Shown: positions 11,920 through 25,049, counted from the stretch's first letter. The stretch: DNA of 64,000 nt from Macropodus opercularis (GCA_030770545.1 CM061096.1:17421001-17485000), one strand, 5' to 3'. Program-made: numbers and translations. Notes: generated by a model from the letters alone, not told the origin.

Positions 11920-13570
11920 ATGGACAAAGGTAATACATGACGATTAGTGGTTATATTTGCTGTGTTACCATCAGAAAATCAGGCTGTTCGTTTTGCTCGT
12001 CATTTACTTTATCGTTTTCCACGTTTTACAGTTAAAACTTGTTGAATAGTCATTAATAACCACAGTTACAACCTGATATATACAATCTGAAGCTTCAGAT
12101 TCTCACATTCTTCACATCACAGATATAAAGTGTTATTTGAACCCCTTTAACATCAGTATGAACTGTCAGCCGTTCTGTTCAGGTGAGTTCATCTGGTGAA
12201 GGTTGAGTTCTTCCAGTATGTGCCTGCTCTCACATGTTTAAAGATGTACAAGGCCAAATGGTTGTGAGGTCCAGGGAGGTTTAAGCTGTCTGTCTGACTC
12301 TCACCTGTCTGTCAGTTGTGTTCCTGCTCTCCGTCCTATCGCTGGGCATCTCCTCTCAGCCAATCACAGACAGCCAGCGTCTCTTCTCTATTGCTGTGAG
12401 CAGAGTTCAACACCTACACCTTCTGGCCCAGAGACTCTTCGCTGACTTTGTAAGTTCCCTCACCTCTGGTATTCCTTTGTCAATAAAACTGACCGTGGTA
12501 CCAATTCTGTTATTTAGCTATAACTGTGTGTTATTGAGAATTATTAAAGACATTTGTGTATAACTACCATTAGATTTTTGTTTCTTTTATGTCTTTAATT
12601 TATTGTTACCTTTCTTTATAAATGCCTGGAGATGAGTGTGTTGTGCCTTGGCACCATATAAATAAAACGTATTACTGTAGACTACAGTGCACCCCTGAGT
12701 ATTATTGAATATTATATGGTATTACTATACCATTAACCATTACTGAGTATTACTCTGTTTTCCCAAGTCTTACTGCTTATTACCAAGTATTACTGTGTGT
12801 TGCCAGGAAAGCTCTTTGCAAACGGAGGAGCAGCGGCAGCTCAATAAAATCTTCCTGCAAGACTTTTGTAACTCAGATTACATCATCAGTCCCATCGACA
12901 AGCACGAGACCCAGCGCAGCTCTGTGAGTTCTCTTTGTGTACTGCACTGTTTCCTAACATGCGTCCTTAGTAGCATGTGGCTTTGTTTGTGAGCCTTTAT
13001 CAGTAGAATAATGTCATGTGATAAATACTCTGATCCAAGAGTATAAAAGAGCTGAACTGGTTCCAGGTGCTGAAGCTGTTATCCATCTCCTATCGGCTGA
13101 TCGAATCCTGGGAGTTTCCCAGCCGGTCTCTTTATGGAGGCTCTGCTCAGAGATACCAAATTTCTCCCAAACTGTCGGAGCTGATGAGGGGGATCCAGCT
13201 GCTGATCAAAGTGAGAGCACGCATGCACAACGCAGATGTATCGGCCCAATCGCAGCACTGTATGACCAATCATGTGACCCTGCAGGCCAATCAGGATGGA
13301 GCAGAGATGTTCTCTGACAGCGTGGTGCCACAGCTCGCCCCGTACGGAAACTACTACCAAAGTCTGGAGGACGACGAGTCTCTGAGACGCAGCTACGAAC
13401 TTCTGGCCTGCTTCAAGAAAGACATGCACAAGGTGGGGAGGTGACAAATTGTGGCGAGGAGTGAGCGAATGGTGTTTTTGCTTTAATACCGATGTTTCTG
13501 TTGGCAGGTGGAGACCTACCTGACTGTGGCTAAATGCCGACTGTCTCCAGAAGCGAACTGCACTTTGTAG
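11920..13570 (+). CDS. gh1: Growth hormone (somatotropin), complete, six exons
   Basis: Secreted pituitary four-helix cytokine acting on the GH receptor. Exons: 11920-11929, 12316-12449, 12807-12923, 13067-13210, 13286-13432, 13508-13570; 615 nt, 204 residues, the usual fish length. Exon 1 encodes MDK plus one base. A hydrophobic signal peptide (VVFLLSVLSLGISS) precedes the mature start near QPITDSQRLF. Four cysteines (C69, C177, C194, C202) match the two family disulfides, and an N-glycosylation sequon NCT sits at 201-203. Conserved signatures: [64 protein letters not shown]. The extra intron between HK and VETYL marks the six-exon euteleost form. Odd: intron 4 is 75 bp, a multiple of three, with no in-frame stop, so a retained intron would add 25 residues. 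The segment RSLYGGSAQRYQISPKLSEL departs from the more usual percomorph wording as I recall it. Transcribed in the same direction as scn4aa and cdc27. Confidence 0.96.
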
Positions 13571-13775
13571 TCCATTACTTCAGAACTTGACGTCACTGCG
13601 TGTGTTCTGTAGTCCTGCCCCCGACTCTGTTTATTAGCATTAGCCTCTTTCTGGTGGTTCATTGTTTCAGGTTGAGCAACATTATGTCAAACTGTTAGTA
13701 TATGAAGTAAAGCTTGTTTGATTCTGAACCGTTTGTTCTTTTATTTCGACACCAGCATTTCCCCACTGCGGGATA

Positions 13776-13781
13776 AATAAA
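13776..13781 (+). terminator. gh1: Candidate poly(A) signal downstream of gh1
   Basis: AATAAA lies 206 bases after the stop codon, immediately before the microsatellite. It sits in the context CCCCACTGCGGGATAAATAA, which resembles the 3' end of fish non-LTR retroposons that terminate in short tandem repeats. The signal may therefore be retroposon-derived. Confidence 0.5.
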
Positions 13782-13783
13782 GA

Positions 13784-14278
13784 TCTATCTATCTGTCTAT
13801 CTATCTATCATCTGTCTGTCTGTCTATCTGTCTATCATCTGTCTATCTGTCTATCTATCTATCTATCTATCTATCTGTCTGTCTGTCTGTCTATCATCTG
13901 TCTGTATGTCTGTCTGTCTGTCTATCATGTCTATCTATCTATCTGTCTGTCTGTCTATCTGTCTGTCTGTCTGTCTATCATCTGTCTGTCTGTCTGTCTA
14001 TCTGTCTATCTATCTATCATCTGTCTGTCTGTCTGTCGGTCTGTCTGTCTATCTATCTATCATCTGTCTGTCTGTCTGTCTATCTATCTGTCTATCTATC
14101 TGTCTGTCTGTCTGTCTATCATCTGTCTGTCTGTCTATCATGTCTATCTATCTATCTGTCTGTCTGTCTGTCTGTCTATCATCTGTCTGTCTGTCTGTCT
14201 ATCTGTCTATCTATCTATCATCTGTCTGTCTGTCTGTCTATCTATCTATCATCTGTCTGTCTGTCTGTCTATCTATCA

Positions 14279-14309
<31 letters not shown>

Positions 14310-14425
14310 GTCTATCTATCTATCATCTGTCTGTCTGTCTATCTATCTGTCTATCTATCTGTCTGTCTGTCTGTCTATCATCTGTCTGTCTGTCTGTCTG
14401 TCTATCATGTCTATCTATCTATCTA

Positions 14426-14459
<34 letters not shown>

Positions 14460-14499
14460 ATCTGTCTGTCTGTCTGTCTATCTGTCTATCTATCTATCA

Positions 14500-14550
<51 letters not shown>

Positions 14551-14620
14551 GTCTATCTATCTATCATCTGTCTGTCTGTCTGTCTATCTATCTATCATCT
14601 GTCTGTCTATCTGTCTATCG
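13784..14620. repeat. TCTA/TCTG compound tetranucleotide microsatellite (~830 bp)
   Basis: Nearly pure alternating blocks of TCTA and TCTG, punctuated by ATCATC steps (…TCTATCATCTGTC…) that recur many times. This indicates a longer composite unit has itself been duplicated. It begins directly after GGGATAAATAAAGA, the kind of 3' end seen in retroposons. The long open frame across it (LSVCLSIYLS-type) is only the repeat read in one frame. Confidence 0.95.
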
Positions 14621-15239
14621 TATTATTAACATTTAAACAACACCCAGCCATACTAAAATAGATTAAAACAGACGTTACCGTTGCTATGAACAAGCGATTT
14701 GTGTGTCACAGACGTTGAAGAAAAGAACAGAGAATAATCATTTTTAGTTTTATCTAGTCTCGTCGCACATAGATGTGGAGATAATGAGTCAACAAGTAGG
14801 TGTGTGAAAGAAGCAAAGTGAATATGAAAAAATAAATAGATATAGAAATTAACTGAGAGTTGGCCTTGCTGCATATATGGTTTAGGGGTGTTTTTACATA
14901 TTTTATGAAAACACTGACCGAATCAAAAAGTCAGTATGAGAGTGTTGGGGATGCAATTCAGCCGTAGTTGTCATCAGTCATCAGGTCTTCGTCACAAATA
15001 ATCGAGCGTTTTGCGTTACGTCAATTTTAACAGTAGGGGTCGCAGCGAACATTTCGATTCTTTTCGTGTATAGCCGTTCCTTTCCGTACAGGCCAGCGGC
15101 CCTTCTCGGTATTGTTCGGCTAAACTCGGTCGTTAACGGTCATCGTATTCAAACCTTCGGCTGCAGCTCCTCCTGGAGACTGAAGTAAAGAAAGAGGAAA
15201 ACAGGCGACAGGGACAGACTGACGGAGAGTCGAAGCGGA
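14621..15239 (+). promoter_or_regulatory. cdc27: Intergenic region and presumed TATA-less cdc27 promoter/5' UTR
   Basis: 14,621-15,000 shows no feature I can name. From about 15,000 CpG content rises (TCGAGCGTTTTGCGTTACG, GCGGCCCTTCTCGG), and it stays high through the start codon into intron 1 (to about 15,560, again at 15,700-15,830). No TATA box is visible. The pattern fits a CpG-type housekeeping promoter; the exact transcription start cannot be placed. Confidence 0.5.
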
Positions 15240-18200
15240 ATGACGGTGCTGCAGGAACCTGTCCAGGTAAAAACACACCGGCAGTTCGTTGTCACGAGAC
15301 GGGAGCAGAGTATTTGTCGCCCCGTGCTCCTGACTACGTCCTGGCCTAAGCAGCTGGTCCACTCCGCGGCGTGGAAGTCTTCCGCGGCAGCAGGCCCCAC
15401 GGCTCGCGGCTGGCAGAAAGGACCGTGTAGTCGTTTCTCGTTTCAACAGCCGGTGTCGGGAGCTGGTGCGGAGCATAACGTCCGTTTCACGGCGGTTTAA
15501 CTCGCCCGTGTCGTCTCCCTTGGAACCGTTTAGCTTATGGCGGCGTCTGATTGAACTAGCGCCTGGAAACCCTCCTGGGCCGCTCTGCGTCTTTTCTCGT
15601 CTCGTCACTTTGGTACAGACACTGAATTGAAATTAATTTACGGCAAAAGACAAAACAATTTGAGTTCGGTACTGGAGCCTCAATGTGCTTCTCTCTGGCT
15701 GAGGTCGCAAAGCGCCGCAGCGCAGAAGTTCCAGCACCAACAGTTAAACTCAAATGTCCTACCAAACAAAACGTTTCTGCTCGGGATAGTCGGCGCCGAA
15801 TGGGCTTGTGGGCTGCGTTGATGGCGTAGGCGCTTGTTCCAGAGCCGTGTTGGTGGTGGACGAACAGAGAGACATGAGCTAGTTACATGGAATATGGAGT
15901 TTGGTGTGATGGTCATTGCGGTTTTTCTCATGCTAACAGTGTAGTTCGTCTGCCGGTTAGCGCTAACGTGTAGCGGGATGGCTTCGGATGACGTTATTTA
16001 CAAGTAAACACAATTAGGTTGAAGCTGGTTTTGTTCTTGACGTCTGACTTTAACCTCCTACCACTAAGGTAAAGCTAAGTAACATCTGGTTAGCTCTTAT
16101 GCTATCGCTAGCTAACGTAAGCTAGCTGCCGGATAGCTGAAGAGCTGGTAAACGGCCCTGTCAGACCAAATAAAGACGGTAAGATTAGTGTATCAGCACA
16201 TCACCACCAAGCTACCACGCAATGCCGAGACAACAATCATGGTAATGTAATATTTAGTTTAAGGTCGGGTTGTCCGTGATCAATAACAATATGAGCGATT
16301 TGCTCTGATCTACACTTGCTGACTGCATGAACACATTGTCATTTCTCACCTGCTTTGTGCCACAATTGAAGTCTGGACATAGACTCATTTTACACACACA
16401 CACACACACACACACCCCAGTGAAACCACATACTACTACTGCTACTATGTGTGTTACCGAGTTTATACTGGAACGTCCTTGGTCTCAAACAGTGTCACCG
16501 TCTGTACTGTCCTTCAACATCTGGCTGAATTGCAGCAGAGCTCAAGCTTGTGATATTGTTTTATTGTGACTATGTGGACGTCGTCAATTCAGTGGAATCG
16601 GGTCTTTTGTTCAAAAACAGAGCCAAGGTCTGGATTTGCAAGTGTGTGCTGAGTCCAGTGCCATGTGGTAAACTGTGGACACTCAATTGCAGAACTAGGG
16701 GCATGTAATGATTCTAAGGCCTCTAACAGCCGTTTCTCTACATCATCGCACCTGCTTGTGTCAGTGGCACCATCCCTCTTAAACCATCCGTGGGACTATG
16801 GGTTAAGGAAAGTGTGCTTTGTATTGTGTGTCTTGTCTTTTGTCCCCAGTTACCAACCTTTCTGATCAGCTCGAACAAATACATTAATTTAAAGAAGATC
16901 TCTTGATTATATTGTATACTGAACACATTTGGTTTGTGAAAGCACACACACACCACCTCCCCTGCTGTTACTTGCTCTTTAAATGTTTCTGTGTGGCAGG
17001 CTGCAGTGTGGCAGGCTCTGAACCACTATGCCTATCTGGACGCTGTCTTCCTTGCTGAGAGACTCTATGCTGAAGGTAACGCATGTCTTTTCACTTGTTT
17101 TGTGTCCTGAGGTGCCCATACCTATCATAAGAACTATTTCTGTTGGGCGATACTTTTAAAGCAGTCTGCGGTGCATGTGACTCTGCCTGTTAGACATCTA
17201 TTAGCACTGCATCTGTTTGACTGTCATCTGTAATGTGTGATATTTTGTGTTGCCATTTAAAACTTGAATGATATGTCTTTCCACCTGTCTGTCTCAGTGA
17301 GGTCTGAGGAGGCTCTTTATCTGTTGGCTACCTGTTACTACCGCTCAGGAAAGCCGTATAAAGCCTATCGTCTGCTGAAGGCTCACAGCTGCTCCACGCC
17401 ACAGGTTCGATTCCTGTTGGCCAAATGCTGCGTGGAGCTCAGCAAGTAAGACCACAGAACCACTAACAACCAACTGTCTCACATGAGTAAACACAGAACT
17501 AATTGGCCATGCTAACAAATTATTTCATAAGAAAGTACACAACGGCCACTTTCTAAATTGAAGTGGAAATTTGTCCGCAATTATTTGTCCCCTGGTCTTT
17601 CTCCCCTTCCTCTTGTCTCAGGCTAGCTGAAGGAGAACAGGTTCTGATTGGCGGAGTGCTGAACAAACAGAAGAGTCAGGATGACATCATCACAGAGTTT
17701 GGAGACTCTGCGTCCTTCACACTGTCATTACTGGGACACATTTACTGGTAAATGGCCAGTATACCCAGTCTGTTTTTGGTAAATACACAGTTCACCTAAT
17801 TTGGTATTGGTGACTGAAGTGTTTGTCTTTCTCCCTGTGCACCTGTTTCTCTGAGCAGTAAGACAGATCGTGTTGCTAAAGGTGCTGAGTGTTTCCAGAG
17901 AAGCTTAACTCTGAACCCATTCCTGTGGTCACCTTTCCAGAATCTGTGTCATTTAGGTAACACACTCATACACACCTTGTGAGTCTCAGATGTGACTATG
18001 TGATGCAAGTAAATATTATGGTCTGTCTTTCTAGGAGAGAAACTAGATCCAGATCAGGTCTTCAGGTTGTCCTCTCTACAGAATTCCTCTATAGGCCCAT
18101 CTCCTCAATCTATTAGCCCTGCCCAGAACCCCTCTCACCGTCTAGACACCGCCCTCATGGAGACGCCACAGGACACACTGGTATGCACCTGTCCAACAAA

Positions 18201-21200
18201 GAAGTTTCTGATTATAAGGTTAGGTGGTCAGCAAAAATAATCCCATTACTGATTTTCCTTCAGGAGTTAAATCGTTTGAATCTGGAATCAAATGGAAAGC
18301 TGACGTCTGATTTGTCGGTATCCTACATTGACTCCTCCCTCATCTCCCCGGATACTGGCTCCATACTAGGTAACACAGTTTCCATGGCGTCAGCTGGCTC
18401 CTTATTGGGTAAACAGAACAAGCCTAAGAGTGGGCGGAGTTTACTCGGAGGACCTGCTACACTCAGCCCACTGACACCTAGGTGAGTGCTAGTTTACCTG
18501 CACAGGGTGGTTTGTTACATGCGCAGGAAGTGTTTCAACGTTATGAGATCGTCACGGGATTATTAATAATTTCAAACAAGAACATCATCCTAACGCATAG
18601 TGTAAAGTAGGGTTGTCGCTGTTCAAAAATAACATTTGGAAAATTGATAAGATGTCATTCATTATGTGTAATATTACTGCTAAATGATTGCAAAAGTAGT
18701 TTCACTTAAACACATTTAATCATGTCAGACCAAAAATGACAAATCAGGTCTTACTTGTAAAGTACTTCAGCTGTTTTGAATCAGCGCTCTATAAATGGAA
18801 CTGATTTGAATTAGATTTGGGAGCCATACCTTGGGCAGATATATTTGACGTTTTACTTTGAGACACCACATTACTTTCACCTTTTTTATAAACCGTCCTG
18901 TCCTCGAGGAAATCGTTGTGATAAAAACAATTCCAATATTTTGATTTAGCTTCTTTTTGGGGGAACAAAAGCTGTGTGGTGATATGCGTATTGTTTGTCT
19001 GCCTTTTCAGTTTGTGTTAAAACGCAAACCTATGGCATGACATCATGAGGTCTGTTGGTCCACCTGCTCAGGTATACATTGGTTCACAGCTTCATCCATA
19101 ACTCTGTGTGTGTTTGTGTAGTTTTGGCATTCTGCCCCTGGAGCCTAGCCCTGGAGACCCCACATATCTGCAGAACTATTCAGCTACCATGGAAACACAA
19201 ACCACAGCACCCAGCAAGAAGGTAAACACATTTAATCACTGGGTATTTGCTTCCTGCACTAAAAACATAAAAAGACTGTTGCCTGAAAGGAATATTTACC
19301 AAAGTCAGGTCTGCATAACACAATGTCTGAAACAACAAACTGCTTTAGAGAATTTATGTTTGAAGCAGCTTTGGCAGTAGTAACTGGTATGAAGCGCTTC
19401 CTGGTTTATAAGTTCTTATTAAACTCCACCATCACTTTATTTGAGCTTATTAAAGATAACTAAGGTCAGTTGTCTGGTCAGTGTATAAATACCACGTTGT
19501 TCCCTGGGAGGCGGTTGGGGAGGTTTATCGGTTGACCTCAGATTCTGGGAAACTGCTGGGTGCTTCAGGAAGTGGAAGCAGTCCCTCATCAACCGTGCTT
19601 TCATTAGAGAAGGGGGATGTTGACCTTCATTGGGGACCCCAGCTGCTGGGGTCGCCTGGACGTCAGTTCCACGCGCTGGGGAAGGTTTGTGGACATGTAC
19701 AAGTGGAAAGAGGCCCAGAAGAGAGACCCAGGACATGTTGGAGGTACTGTCTTTTGGCTGGCCCGGGAATGCCCTGGGATCACCCTGGAGGAGCAGCCCA
19801 AGCAACAGAAAAGAACAACAGTAGAAGCTTAAAAAGTAACCAGGCCTTGTCCTTTGAATATCTGAGGCGAGTAGTGTTGGACAGTGAGAAATGGCGAGAA
19901 TGTTACATTGGGTCACAAACTGAACTGAGTCTGAAATTAGCTTTTGGCCTTGGCTTCAATTTGTGACACTTGCTAAGCTCGGCTTTGAGGAATCAGCTTG
20001 GCTACTGTTATCACCACCTCCTCTGCTCTAAACAGAAGCGTCAACGTACACAAGCCATCTGTAACAAGCGACCTGAAAACTACATTGGACAACTTTGTGA
20101 ACTTTCCACCTCGTCACATCTCATATTACAGTGCTACAGTTCAAATCACCACTTTTCAGCCTGCAGCTAAGCTTTTAAGCAAGTAGGAAGTATGTGAGGT
20201 TTAAAAATCAGAACCCAGTCTCTGTCTGAAGAGTCCGCTGACACCACGCTAGTAGCAGAGGCGCTTTTTACTGAAGCAGTAAGCTCTCCAATGTTAAAGC
20301 AGACAGGATCAAGCTTGTTCAGTGACAAAATCACGTTACTGAAATGACTGAACATAGGGCGTTGCTGCCTGGTTGTTCCTGAGGGATCTCCAGAGAATTC
20401 AGAGACTTTGGGCTGGACAAAACAGCCAGTCCTGGTCTTCAGACGCAGATGTTAATTAGGCAGTTAACAGGTGATGATGCAGTAAAGGTCGGTTTTCTTT
20501 CCCTTGGTCATCCACTCACTTCTCGCTTTTCATTTGTTTCTCTCGCACGTCCTGCCTGTGTCTCAGTCTGTCTCCAGGATCAGTCAGTCTAAATCCGTCT
20601 TTAGTCAGAGTGGGAACAGCAGAGATGTCCTCCCCATCCCATTCAACCAATCACAGACCTCAGCACCTCACACCAGGTAACACCAGCAACCAAACACAAG
20701 CAGTCCAAGCAGTTTCTCATTAATATCTGTCTGATGACTGGTCTCTTTCTAAGTGGCTCCCCTCAGGTTCTCAGTCCAAGTATGTCTGGTCCTCCAAACG
20801 TTCAACCTAGAAGAAGCTCCAGACTGTTTACAAGTGCAAGTTCTACTGCCAAGGTACTCCACTGCTACAGTACCCCCACAGTAATAACATCATATTAAAC
20901 ACCACCATACTGTCTGTCTCTGCAGGAGAACAGTAAGAAGCTGAAGATGAAGTTTCCCACAAAGATCCCTAACAGGAAAACCAAGTGTAAATCGGCCAAG
21001 ACGTCAAATAGCACCAACCTGAACGAGAGTCTGGACATCCTGAGACTGGATCCCAGTCTGAGCCTACCTGACACTAAGATACCCCAGTATCAGAGAGCTG
21101 CTGCAGGTAAACCCAACAGCCTTGTCATTTTACTGGTCCGTTAGTAGCAGCGTGATCACCCAGGAGACCCATATCTTCTGTCTTGGCACTCAGGGCCTCC

Positions 21201-24200
21201 TAAGCCTGAGGGAAATCCCAATTTCCACAATCTTCCTTCACAGTAGGAGGCCCCTGTAGGATCCTGTTCTTCTCTCTGTATACTCTCAATAGTTGACCTT
21301 TAGTCCTATCCCATGCTCGGCCAACCCGCAAACAACCAAGGCAGTGCCAGTGTCTTCCAACATCTCAAAGTTGTCCAACAAACTGACAAGGTGTCTTTAA
21401 GTGGCATGTTCACATACGTGTCCTCTGTGTTCAGATAGTGTCATGGCATTGCTACGGGAACTGGGCCGTGGGTACCAGGCGCTGTGCTCATACAACTGCA
21501 GAGATGCCATCAATATCTTGACCTCCCTCCCCCCCCAGCACTACAACACTGGCTGGGTCCTCACTCACATCGGCAGGGCTTACTTTGAACTGGCCGAGTA
21601 CACACAGGTAACCCTTGACTAACATACAGGTAGAGCTGCAGGCATGTGTTTTGGCACCAAAGGACATTGGTATCATTTATCATTCAATGTACTCAAAGAA
21701 GAGGCTTTGTGATGAGTGATGCCAGCTGTAAAGAGCAGCAGGGGCAGTGTAGCTGCAGTCTGTGAACAGTATCTTTAGACGATTTTATCATTTTCATGTC
21801 TGAACTGACAGGAATTTGTATCACAGGCTTGTACCGACCACAACGTTTGCGTTACATGTATATTATAACAATATGTTTTACTATTTACTGCTGTTCACTG
21901 CTACGGCCTCACATTCATTCTCTCGTCTTTTTTTCTATTTGTTAGCTCAGTGTAATGTTATTGATCAGGCTGTTATTATTGGTGTTTTTTCTAATGCCGA
22001 ACCCTTTATTTATTTCTCAAAACGTGCTAATGAAAATACCACAAATGTAGTTAAATGTGTAAATGCCTGGTTGAAACACTGTATTGAGTCAATCTTTAAA
22101 TGTATATGTGTTTGGTTTAAGCCTGTCTTTATTACAGACCTTGCACTAAAGATTGTGTACAGGTAGAAGACTAGTAAGGCAGATTAGAGAACGTCAGTGT
22201 TAAAGTCAAAAGTAATGAAACAATTTCATGAAGGATTCATTATTGAGCGGCTATAATGGATCATTTTTAATTTTTCTGGCATATATATATAGTTTATGTT
22301 TACTTGTTTGTCTGGCATAGACAATTAAACTGCTAGTGTTTGTGTTTTCTGTTATCTGTAGCATTAATTAATGTTTCAGTACATTTAGTAAGTAGCATAA
22401 GTTTAAAAAATTATGTTGTAACTTTGTACGCAGACTTTTAGAGCGACATCAGAAGATCTGTCTGGGGACAGCACCTGAAATTAGCCTTTGATCAAACCGT
22501 CACGTTTACAGTGAAGGAAATGTTTTTTTAGGCAGAGCGTCTGTTCAGTGAGGTTCGCAGGATCGAGTCCTACAGAGTTGAAGGGATGGAGATATACTCG
22601 ACAACTCTGTGGCATCTGCAGAAAGATGTGGCCCTGTCAGCCCTGTCCAAAGACCTGACAGACATGGACAAGAATTGTCCTGAGGTGAGCTCACTTGCCC
22701 AATCTCAGCACTGTCGCTCCCACACTGTCTCACTGCCTGTCTCACTCTCTCTGCCCGTCTCTCTCTGTGTGCAGGCCTGGTGTGTAGCTGGGAACTGTTT
22801 CAGTCTGCAGAGGGAGCATGACATTGCCATAAAGTTCTTTCAGAGAGCCATCCAGGTGAGTTGCTGTTACCATGTCCCGTAAGTATAATCTGACAGATGG
22901 GGGCACCTGTCTAGCGGCTCATCTGTCTCAACTCTGACTTTCAGGTGGACCCAGGCTTTGCCTATGCGTACACTCTGCTGGGTCATGAGTTTGTGCTGAC
23001 GGAGGAGCTGGACCGAGCTCTTGCCTGCTTTAGAAATGCTATTCGAGTCAACAACAGACACTACAATGCATGGTGCGTTAGCGTTGCAAGCGACCAGGAC
23101 ATTGTGCGGTTGTCAGTCTGTGTGTTGTAACTGACACGACTGTGTTTGGCCTCTACAGGTATGGTCTGGGCATGATCTACTACAAACAGGAGAAATTCAA
23201 CTTGGCAGAAATTCACTTCAAGAAAGCTCTGAGCATTAACCCCCAGAGCTCTGTTCTTCTGTGTCACATTGGCGTGGTACGCTGCCATCTAGCATCGTCA
23301 TTACGATCAACCTGTTAGCACTGACCGTCCTCTGTTTGTGACTCTCATGTTACAGATCTTTGCTTTTTGTGCGTTTGCAGGTGCAGCATGCACTGAAAAA
23401 GTCTGATGCAGCATTGGAAACTCTGAACCGAGCAATTGGCATCGATCCAAAAAACCCACTCTGCAAGTTTCACCGAGCTTCCATCTTGTTTGCCAACGAC
23501 AAGTACAAGGTAATCAATGCAAATCAGTATTGCGCTGTAGTGACCAGTCCGTCCATATTAAGGTCTTTTTAAAGTAACACGGTTACTGTAGCAGTTATTG
23601 CTACGTTGCTTCACTGCATGGTCACAGCAGTTTCTTCCAGGCTGTAATGACCTGTGTCCTGCAGTCCCAGGCTCGTGCTCCACTTGCAGCTGAGAATAAA
23701 TAATTAAATTTTTTACACTAACGCATGAAATATGTTTTGAAGCACAGCCTGGGGCCCAAACCCTGAGCCTCTGACCTGTCTGTCTCTTTGTGTGACCTGT
23801 CTGTCCACAGGCAGCTCTTCAGGAGCTTGAGGAGCTGAAGCAGATTGTACCTAAAGAGTCTCTGGTGTATTTCCTGATAGGAAAGGTAAAAAAGCTGCAG
23901 CCTAGCAAGCCAACACATTTGTAATAATTTTACTGATACAAACAACAAAGAGATCTGACTGTAGAGGTGTCCAGTCCTGGTACTGCTTGCGAAATCACTG
24001 TGTTTATCCCTGTTTGTGGTCATTTGAAGCCATTTATTAGTGTTTAGATTTATTAAAAACAAATAACAGACTGGCATCTAAATTGTCATTCAGTGCTTCC
24101 TAAACACCTGTCTGCACCACCACCCATCACTAGGTGTATAAGAAGCTGGGGCAGACTCATCTGGCTCTGATGAACTTCAGCTGGGCCATGGATCTGGATC

Positions 24201-24853
24201 CTAAAGGAGCGAACAACCAGATCAAAGAAGCAATTGATAAGAGATATCTGCCAGAGGACGAAGGTAATTAGCCTGATTCTTAGGTCATCTGTAGTTGGGT
24301 CGACCTGGCCTGGTTCATCGTTTTGATGACTATTTGTTGATCTGAAGTCGCCTCGGTAGTAGTAGTAGTAGTAAGTCGGCAGTTGGTTCAGCAAGCTTGC
24401 CTCAGCTTTGCCAAGGGGTTCAAAGGATTTCCCTCAGTGTCTTCTGCATAACCAGAAAAATTCCTGATTAACCTTGAGAGAATATGTTTGGATAGCTCAG
24501 CTCCACAAGAAAAGATGGCCACAGTCTTTAATAGAGACTTTCCGAACACTAGACAGAATCATTACGCTCTACTGGGATTCTACTGTAATATGGTCACTGG
24601 TCCTGCTTCCCAAAGTTAAAGTTCATCAGGAGGATTCATTTGTGAAGGAGTCCATAAAGCTCTGTGAACAGTCCGTCTTTTACTTTGTATAAAAACATAT
24701 CCACAAACACAACTCATCCCTTTGTCCCACGCACCTGTTTTGGTTTTTTGTCCATTTGCAGGGGCTGAGCTTGATGACAGCCAGGATAGCAGTATCATGA
24801 CAGATGCGGATGACACACAGCTCCACACAGCCGAGAGTGATGACGTCCTTTAA
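15240..24853 (+). CDS. cdc27: Cell division cycle protein 27 (APC3), anaphase-promoting complex TPR subunit, complete
   Basis: Core subunit of the nuclear/cytoplasmic APC/C ubiquitin ligase; its TPR superhelix binds the C-terminal IR tails of the Cdc20/Cdh1 activators. Exons: 15240-15266, 17000-17075, 17298-17445, 17622-17747, 17859-17956, 18035-18180, 18264-18481, 19122-19221, 20567-20676, 20754-20853, 20926-21106, 21435-21607, 22532-22684, 22775-22855, 22945-23072, 23159-23276, 23381-23509, 23811-23885, 24134-24263, 24762-24853; 2409 nt, 802 residues, open throughout, close to the vertebrate length (~825). Start MTVLQEPVQ is the conserved N-terminus. N-terminal TPRs span about residues 1-170 (AVFLAERLYAE, LLATCYYRSGKPYKAYRLL). 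A Ser/Pro-rich linker (about 180-440; GRSLLGG, RRSSRLFTS, KIPNRKTK) carries likely mitotic phosphosites. The C-terminal TPR array runs from 444 (AWCVAGNCFSLQREHDIAI, HYNAWYGLGMIYYKQEKF, LVYFLIGKVYKKLGQTHLAL). The tail is acidic (DADDTQLHTAESDD). Introns are mostly short; intron 1 (1.7 kb) and intron 8 (1.3 kb) hold repeats. Confidence 0.97.
16392..16415. repeat. (AC)12 dinucleotide microsatellite in cdc27 intron 1
   Basis: An uninterrupted AC run. The rest of intron 1 (15,267-16,999) shows a CpG-rich start, GCTAGC/GCTAAC-rich stretches near 15,940-16,130, and nothing else I can name. Confidence 0.9.
19480..19840 (+). mobile_element. Degenerate non-LTR retrotransposon 3' coding fragment in cdc27 intron 8
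   Basis: Three frames remain open across about 200 bases. Together they resemble the C-terminal tail common in fish LINE ORF2 proteins (…RDTW..YVSRLAWE.LG.P.EEL…): here KRDPGHVGG, then LARECPGITLEEQ in one frame and GPGMPWDHPGGAAQ in another, on both sides of apparent frameshifts. The family assignment is from memory of the pattern. The rest of the 1345 bp intron (19,222-20,566) shows nothing else. Confidence 0.4.
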
Positions 24854-25049
24854 CCCCACCCTTTTGTGTAGCCCCTACGCTGAGATGCTGGTGGGGTGCT
24901 GTTGCTAGACAATATGCTCCCCAGCCTTCATCCATGTCCTTTAATTGTTGAAACAGACTGCGGCCCTGAAGCCCTGCCCCCTGCCTCCTCTTCCTTGTAT
25001 TACATCACAGCTGTTTTTTATGTTCTTTTTATTGTTATGGTAACAAATC

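Noticed and set aside
13067..13444. Growth hormone exons 4 and 5 as one exon with a 25-residue insertion
   Set aside because: GTGAGA…CTGCAG bounds the extra codons and removing them restores the standard 204-residue hormone, so it is an intron.
13906..14661. 251-codon open frame of Ser/Cys/Leu/Val/Ile/Tyr repeats
   Set aside because: It is the TCTA/TCTG microsatellite read in one frame; no start context, no non-repetitive residues until the very end.
15120..15608. 162-codon minus-strand open frame over the cdc27 5' end
   Set aside because: It is a shadow in CpG-rich promoter/5' UTR DNA opposite cdc27 exon 1, with no protein similarity.
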